Assembly: GCF_026213295.1 (NCBI RefSeq)
Contig: NC_079414.1
Coordinates: 15,675,107 to 15,739,106, forward strand
DNA from: Gadus chalcogrammus
Taxonomy: Eukaryota > Chordata > Actinopteri > Gadiformes > Gadidae
Direction of reading: 5' to 3'
DNA: 64,000 nucleotides
Position 1 is the stretch's first letter; the number at the start of each line of letters is the position of its first letter. Shown here in pieces: positions 1 to 64,000 of this stretch. The position numbers were made by a program, and so were the translations under genes. A model generated the notes under the pieces. That model was not told the origin of the DNA. It did no database searches and was given only the letters and a program-made list of their open reading frames with translations.

Positions 1-1943
1 ATAGTCCCTTTCTAATAAGGGAAACAAACAGGTTATGGAGGAACCTCATTCGCAAATTGAATTAACCCATGTAGTTATTTTCTAAAATTCCCGATGAGAC
101 TACAACCCTGTAAAAATAAAACATTTGTTCTTTGCACTACTTAGCACAGCCACTGTGCAGAGTAATGATGTCAATAAAAATTCAATTTCATCGGACAAAC
201 AACAAGAACACCGTCGGAGGCTTAGCCACGGCTCATTGTAGAGTGTGTGTCTCAGAGTGTGTGTGTGTTTGTTGCAGTAGTCCCGCTATTCATGAGGACT
301 GTTTAGCAGTTCAACTACAGTGCCTAAAGCCCCCGGGCGTGCAGGGAAGGGGGGGGCCAAAAGGGTTTCGCTTGGCGCACCATAAAGAAACTCCACCAGC
401 ACCACCAGAGACACAAAGGAACACACACACAAACAATACAGACCCACAAACACACACACACACACACACACACGTCACACACACACACAAATCCAAAGAC
501 ACACATTCTCTCGCACACACACTAACACACAAACACACACACACAGACACACAGACACACACCCGTGCAGAGACACAGAAAGACACAGCCCTGCGGTAGT
601 GATCAATACATGACAAGAGTAAATCTCCTCTGGACGTGGGGTGGACCAATCAGAGGCCTCTGTGTTCTTATGTGGGATCACAGGAGCCAGAGGGGAAACA
701 ACAATGATGTGAAGCCTGAACAACAGCACAGCGACCCCGCCAGCCCGGGGTTATGGGAAACAACAGCTGAGGAAAGGAAACATTTGTTACGTTTGGAAAT
801 GTATGCATATGTATGGATTTATGTATTTATGTGTGTGCGTGTGTGTGTGTGTGTGAGTGTGTGTGTGTACATAGGCAGCAGCTGTGGATATGAACGTATA
901 ATGTGGTTGATTTCTTACTGTGTGTAGCGGTATGCGTATTGATGAATTTGATCATGGCTTGTGGGCTGGTGGCTAGGATTATGTACATAGGAATAATCGC
1001 ATCAAGGGAAAATCGTTTGAGTGAAAATTCCCTTTTCAACCAACAATAGGATCGTCTGTGTGTAGAGCGAACTTTAGCAGGCAGGAGGCCGCGCATGCCT
1101 ACCACACACCCGGGACATGTCTTGGACAAGACTGTAAACCTATGATGAATGCGGTAAATATCAGCCGATAAAAACTGTGTCCACAATGCGGTACTTGAAC
1201 GGCGATGCAACCTCCACCTTGAACGCATTCCTCCTGCTGAACGCCATGTCGCAACTCTGCAGAGCCCGCCGTTCAGCCTTTATCAGGCACTGGCAGATGG
1301 TGCATACAGACACACGTGCATGCAGACACGCACACACACTTGAGGTGGAAGGGACTGGTGGATTAGGTCTGGAAGATGGAGACAGCAAAGCCTTGTCCCA
1401 GCAGGGCTACAGTATGCTGACTGCAGTCCCCTGCATCCCCCTGCATAACCTCTAGCATAACATACACACACACGCACACAATCCCAGGTACAAAGTCACA
1501 CTAACAACCTCCACTATGTGTACTTGGGAAGGCTCTTCGGTATACTGCAAACTAAATAGAATTAAGTGTTTAATTTAATTGTATGCGGTCCCACTGGTAA
1601 ATTGACATTGAGTTCAGGGGGGATACATTGTAATTACATTTTGGGGGAAAAAAACGTTGTTGATGGCGCATTGTCACTGTCATATTGGGACGTATATTCC
1701 ATCTCATCCAAAATGGTCCACTCCCAGTGACTCCCCCGCCTGCCTGCGGTGGTGGTTTTGGTCTGTGGTGAGTGGTGAGTGGTGAGCACAATCCATTCCT
1801 TATCTAGCCAGGGGACAATATCCTGGATAATAACAGCGGCATTTGAGTGAGTAAATCAATGCAGATCCTTGTTTTCTTATCTGGGAAAGTGTGTGTTGCT
1901 GATCTGTGTGGGGGCAGGCAGTACCGCCTCTCTGAGGGCGGTC
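1..1943. repeat. Near-identical duplicate, copy 1, ending at the assembly gap
   Basis: This stretch matches 2981-4908 almost base for base. The first 1.4 kb differs by only a few single-base indels (an extra A near 178, one A fewer near 1171, an extra G near 1298). The last 400 bases carry many more small insertions and substitutions, and the copy stops exactly where the Ns begin. It holds CA-rich stretches around 426-560 and a TG stretch around 836-870. No coding exon is recognised. Because it begins at base 1, the true left end of the copy may lie outside the window. Confidence 0.95.
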
Positions 1944-2043
1944 NNNNNNNNNNNNNNNNNNNNNNNNNNNNNNNNNNNNNNNNNNNNNNNNNNNNNNNNN
2001 NNNNNNNNNNNNNNNNNNNNNNNNNNNNNNNNNNNNNNNNNNN
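1944..2043. other. Assembly gap (100 N)
   Basis: Exactly 100 undetermined bases, the usual placeholder for a gap of unknown size between contigs. It breaks the region where the missing 3' exons of cntln might be expected. Confidence 0.99.
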
Positions 2044-2572
2044 AGGCTATATGACTGACGGAAGGCCTACGCCTGGTTATTAGTATCCATGAAGCAACAG
2101 CACAAAAGAATAGAGCCACCGAGATCATAACTATTCGATTTAGGAGCGACTTTTCTAAAGAGGACACATCTAAACACTTTCTTAGAACAGGGATGATGAG
2201 GTTGTAGCCTGATGTCTCAACTCAACACTGTGCTAACCCAATAGGCCAAATGCATTTTTTGGTCAGTAGGACTTTATCATCCTATCTGCAAAAACGAAAT
2301 ACACATATAAATTATACAAATAAAATAAAATGAAGAATGCGCGATCTCCGAAGCCCCTTTCGCCAAGCCTATCTAAGGACCCCACGGCCCATTAGCCAGC
2401 CACTGGACTTCTTTACAGCCTAATAGATATTCACTGTCACCATGCAAAGGGTTACATTCAATTGACCTAAACCCTGCATGTGGGATAATCCAGAAGGAGA
2501 TTAGGGCTGCGTTCACTATCACTCGCTCTCAGCCTTGAGACACTCAACACCCTAGGTGAGCGAATAAGGCCT

Positions 2573-2692
<120 letters not shown>

Positions 2693-2862
2693 AATTAGGA
2701 GCTCTTAGCTCATCAAGGCCTTGTTTGACAATCACGGTATTTCCAAGGGATGCTTCAGAATGGAGGGGGATTAGTGTGCTCAGATGGAGATCAAATGAGG
2801 AAGCCCTTTTTAATAACAAGCTAGCACTGGCTTCACACGGTGGGACACACAAGCCTACAAGC

Positions 2863-2969
<107 letters not shown>

Positions 2970-2980
2970 ACAAGGCTGAA

Positions 2981-4908
2981 ATAGTCCCTTTCTAATAAGG
3001 GAAACAAACAGGTTATGGAGGAACCTCATTCGCAAATTGAATTAACCCATGTAGTTATTTTCTAAAATTCCCGATGAGACTACAACCCTGTAAAAATAAA
3101 ACATTTGTTCTTTGCACTACTTAGCACAGCCACTGTGCAGAGTAATGATGTCAATAAAATTCAATTTCATCGGACAAACAACAAGAACACCGTCGGAGGC
3201 TTAGCCACGGCTCATTGTAGAGTGTGTGTCTCAGAGTGTGTGTGTGTTTGTTGCAGTAGTCCCGCTATTCATGAGGACTGTTTAGCAGTTCAACTACAGT
3301 GCCTAAAGCCCCCGGGCGTGCAGGGAAGGGGGGGGCCAAAAGGGTTTCGCTTGGCGCACCATAAAGAAACTCCACCAGCACCACCAGAGACACAAAGGAA
3401 CACACACACAAACAATACAGACCCACAAACACACACACACACACACACACACGTCACACACACACACAAATCCAAAGACACACATTCTCTCGCACACACA
3501 CTAACACACAAACACACACACACAGACACACAGACACACACCCGTGCAGAGACACAGAAAGACACAGCCCTGCGGTAGTGATCAATACATGACAAGAGTA
3601 AATCTCCTCTGGACGTGGGGTGGACCAATCAGAGGCCTCTGTGTTCTTATGTGGGATCACAGGAGCCAGAGGGGAAACAACAATGATGTGAAGCCTGAAC
3701 AACAGCACAGCGACCCCGCCAGCCCGGGGTTATGGGAAACAACAGCTGAGGAAAGGAAACATTTGTTACGTTTGGAAATGTATGCATATGTATGGATTTA
3801 TGTATTTATGTGTGTGCGTGTGTGTGTGTGTGTGAGTGTGTGTGTGTACATAGGCAGCAGCTGTGGATATGAACGTATAATGTGGTTGATTTCTTACTGT
3901 GTGTAGCGGTATGCGTATTGATGAATTTGATCATGGCTTGTGGGCTGGTGGCTAGGATTATGTACATAGGAATAATCGCATCAAGGGAAAATCGTTTGAG
4001 TGAAAATTCCCTTTTCAACCAACAATAGGATCGTCTGTGTGTAGAGCGAACTTTAGCAGGCAGGAGGCCGCGCATGCCTACCACACACCCGGGACATGTC
4101 TTGGACAAGACTGTAAACCTATGATGAATGCGGTAAATATCAGCCGATAAAAAACTGTGTCCACAATGCGGTACTTGAACGGCGATGCAACCTCCACCTT
4201 GAACGCATTCCTCCTGCTGAACGCCATGTCGCAACTCTGCAGAGCCCGCCGTTCAGCCTTTATCAGGCACTGGCAGATGTGCATACAGACACACGTGCAT
4301 GCAGACACGCACACACACTTGAGGTGGAAGGGACTGGTGGATTAGGTCTGGAAGATGGAGACAGCAAAGCCTTGTCCCAGCAGGGCTACAGTATGCTGAC
4401 TGCAGTCCCCTGCATCCCCCCTGCATAACCTCTAGCATAACATACACACACACGCACACAATCCCAGGTACAAAGTCACACTAACAACTCCACTATGTGT
4501 ACTTGGGAAGGCTTCGGTATACTGCAAACTAAATAGAATTAAGTGTTTAATTTAATTGTATGTGGTCCCACTGGTAAATTGACATTGAGTAGAGGGGGGA
4601 TACATTGTAATTACATTTTGGGGGAAAAAAACGTGTTTGATGCGCATTGTCACTGTCATATTGGGACGTATATTCCATCTCATCCAAAATGGTCCACTCC
4701 CAGTGACTCCCCCGCCTGCCTGCGGTGGTGGTTTGGTCTGTGGTGAGTGGTGAGTGGTGAGCACAATCCATCTCCTTATCTAGCCAGGGACCATATCCTG
4801 GATAATAACACGCTTTGAGTGAGTAAATCAAGCAGATCCTGTTTTCTTATCTGTGAAAGTGTGTGTTGCTGACTGTGGGGGGCAGCAGTACGCCTCTCTG
4901 AGGCGGTC
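2981..4908. repeat. Near-identical duplicate, copy 2
   Basis: The second copy of 1-1943, 1928 bases long here. Unlike copy 1 it continues without a gap into unique sequence at 4909. It contains the same CA and TG stretches and no recognisable exon. Confidence 0.95.
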
Positions 4909-5508
4909 AACATCTTCCCGCTGTTGATGATCATCGCAATCTCTTGTTTTGCATCTTTTTTTATTTGCTTGTCCTTTGTTTCGTTAAGCGTTAAAATGTG
5001 GTAATGTACCGATCATGCACACGGGTGTTATTAGTGATTTCGCAACACAGCGCCGTTACAACTCTACCCTTTTAAAGTTTTTTAAAAATAGACACTAGCA
5101 AGAAATAAAACAGTAAGCATTATGGCGGTATTTCAATTTGATATTGTCAAGAATTAACCATTTAAAACACATATTTCTGCTCAATAGAAAACAAAAATCA
5201 AAGGAAAAAAAAACGTCCTTCCATTATACTATATTTTATTTATACTTTATATTTTTATTGTATTGATACTTAAAGCCCTTTACTTTTACACAGTGTAAGT
5301 GTAGTATTCAGGCCAGCTCGACAGATCAATCAATCAAAATTTGACTCAGACATCGCTTTTCATGCAACCCACCAATCTATTTTCAGCATTACAACAGACC
5401 AAGACGTAAAGATGAATTAATATAATTCTATACCTGGTACACACCACCCATGACCACCCCCTGACCTTTTTGAAATCCCCCACCTCCCCCCAGCCCCTCC
5501 CTGGTTAC
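4909..5508 (-). other. Intron downstream of exon 5509-5694, AT-rich
   Basis: AT-rich sequence immediately downstream of the last recognised cntln exon. I looked for the expected next coding segment and found nothing. Start of the next intron in the transcript. Confidence 0.7.
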
Positions 5509-62138
<56,630 letters not shown>

Positions 62139-62990
62139 CTGTCAGATTAATGCGCAAAATAAACATTCAATTTGCGGGTGAGAAATAAAACAGATCGCAA
62201 GCTGAACTGCTTAGAGCTTCTCACCTAACCCTGAACCCAGAGCACGACTAAACATCTACTTCCCAGTCTCCATGTAGACAGAAAGGCCCACAGCGCATCC
62301 GTTTTCATCCGTACCGGAGGATTCAACTAGAAACTCAAGAGGGCGTCTATAAAGGAAGAAACACCCGCTCTAATGACAGAGCCCACAGCACGCGAAACAC
62401 AGGACCTCAAACCACAAAGGGCGTGGTCCTGTCTAGCTCCACAGATCTAGCATGGCATTCAACGCTGTCCAGCATTACAGGGTTTGATCCCCCTGCTAGG
62501 AACGCGTGCACTCATTATCACAGCACTTAAGACGCTTTAGGTCAGCGTCTACCAAAGGACATATTTCACATTCGAGCCTGACCGGATGTTCGTCGTGCGC
62601 GTGCTCGTTCACCAGCGACGCGCCGACGTGCCTCGGCGCGGCGTGGTCCCGGGAACACCCATCGCCACATCATTAGGAGTTATTAACGGCCACTTTCCTT
62701 GACGCCGCCAACACGCTAACTCGCTACTTTGACCCACAGGCCGACACACCCTCCTCCTCCTCCTCCTCATCCTCATCCTCCTCCACCACCACCGCCGTCT
62801 CCTCCGTCCCCTAGGGGTGGGAGTTGAAAGGCGGGAGGCTTCACAGACAGGAGCAGCTCCCACCCCCTGCTGCTGTAGTTTTCAACACCATTACTGGCTC
62901 TCCAATTAAGATGAAGCTTCTTCCCTGTGGTCAGACTCCAGCGACACAACGGAAAAGGTGTAGGGGGGAAGGAAGAGTGAAGTAAATTTG

Positions 62991-63083
<93 letters not shown>

Positions 63084-63993
63084 AGAGAAATAGATTTTTT
63101 ATGTTTGTCAAACGTGTAGTGTTTCATCAATCATGCCAATCAAGTAAATTTTATTTTATTGAGAGTGAGAGAGTGAGAGAGAGAGCAAGAAAGAGAGCGA
63201 GAGACAGAGAGAGAGAAAGAAAAGATCAGACAGATTACTTGAAAGACGTTCGGCCAGTCGGAGTTGGACTGATCAAGGATGGACCAGAGTATCATCACGT
63301 ACCATCAAGAGAGAGAGTGTGTCTCAGTTAAACACCAGAGATCAGTCACTGCTTGCTCACTTTACACCCAACTGATACCCCCTGCTTGAACCTTCAGCCT
63401 TGCCGCTCTTTTCCAGAGCCTTGGATGGTTGACCGGCCATGAGGGGAAGGAATGATGTAATGCATTTTTATTGTCCAGAGTAGACAAAATAAAGCAGAAA
63501 CGGATGCTAGGACGATGCCGTTCGTTCACGCGTCACTGCAGTCTGACACAGTCCCACGCGGTCAGAGGCTGCTGCGATGGAAAACATCTGGGCGCCACCA
63601 CGGAGGAGACTGATACGGCGGTGCCTCGGCGGCTCAGCGAGAAAAAACACCTGGAAGAGCTCAGCGTCTTATTTATGAGGGTGCGAGGGCGCAGGTGGTT
63701 CAGCTCTGTCTGTAGGGGGGGAGATAGGTTGGGGGGCGTGGCTCCCGGGACGCAATTAGTAGGGGGACAGGAGAGTGCGGTGGCAGGTGTTGTCAACGTA
63801 CTAATCACCCGCCGTCTTCTCTTGGAAACACGGCGGCGACTGGACGAAGCAAAACCACGTAACCTGATTGAGAACTCTTTTAATTGGAAGCCTGCCTACA
63901 AAACTACGTCTGGCTTCCTACTTTAACATTGGGTCAACTTTTTCCTCACATGCGTGGCGGCAAAGCCATTGGATGAGGAGAGGGGTATCTTAC
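62139..63993 (-). other. Intron, 1855 bases
   Basis: Contains a CpG-dense patch (62575-62665), a CTC-rich triplet run (62751-62800), a GA array (62996-63081) and unique sequence to the end. No exon recognised, except a possible one at the edge (63994). Confidence 0.65.
62996..63081. repeat. (GA)n microsatellite
   Basis: About 42 GA units. Confidence 0.98.
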
Positions 63994-64000
63994 CTTCACA
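63994..64000 (-). CDS. cntln: Possible 3' edge of a further cntln exon
   Basis: On the minus strand the window begins TGTGAAG followed by GTAAGA, a full-strength 5' splice site. The upstream exon of cntln must lie beyond 62138, and GTG AAG (Val-Lys) would end it in phase 0. Only seven bases are visible, so coding nature cannot be judged. Confidence 0.3.

Noticed and set aside
1160..1300. Conserved-looking frame with SCDMAFSRRNAFKVEVASPF, present in both duplicates
   Set aside because: It is identical in both copies only because the DNA is duplicated. It has no match to the centlein C-terminus and no good splice sites.

Overview
This is an intron-rich window from a vertebrate nuclear genome, almost certainly a bony fish. 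It carries the central and 3' part of one gene on the minus strand: cntln (centlein), which encodes a centrosomal coiled-coil linker protein. I assembled 16 coding exons between 62138 and 5509. They join with compatible intron phases into one open frame of 853 codons, and nearly every segment aligns to the mammalian centlein I remember. Landmarks are [53 protein letters not shown] and LLETLQAQV. The 5' end of the gene lies beyond 64000. The last exons, about 110-120 codons in mammals, are not in the window. No second gene is supported on either strand.

Layout from left to right: 1-1943 and 2981-4908 are two near-identical copies of about 1.9 kb. The first ends exactly at a 100-N assembly gap (1944-2043), which looks like an unmerged contig overlap. 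From 5509 to 15 kb there are six 3' exons (5509, 6292, 8028, 12949, 14659, and then 22745 after a 7.8-kb intron). Exons at 23577, 26069, 29392 (the largest, 533 nt) and 30997 form a GC-rich middle cluster. Beyond it, exons at 33824, 42472, 47478, 51910, 55929 and probably 62088 are separated by introns of 2.7-8.5 kb.

The introns are extraordinarily rich in simple repeats: CA/TG arrays of 100-150 bp, GA/CT arrays of up to about 220 bp, minisatellites, and at least eleven pure C or G runs of 19-35 bases. This density recalls cod-like fishes (Gadiformes), which are known for very high short-tandem-repeat content, but the assignment is inference. Transposon content is modest: a hAT-type deletion derivative with perfect 15-bp terminal inverted repeats (47646-48193), a tRNA-derived SINE (about 21677), and a few SINE-like scraps.

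The most interesting signals are not genes. Several microsatellites sit directly on splice sites of cntln: a CA array beginning at intron position +3, a UG array at a 3' splice site, and CU arrays on both sides of one 98-nt exon. There is also a scattered set of perfect palindromes and tiny-loop inverted repeats in the introns. One of them is visibly an insertion that enlarged a pre-existing short hairpin within a tandem repeat, which suggests fold-back template switching. I see no prokaryotic, viral or previously undescribed gene system here.
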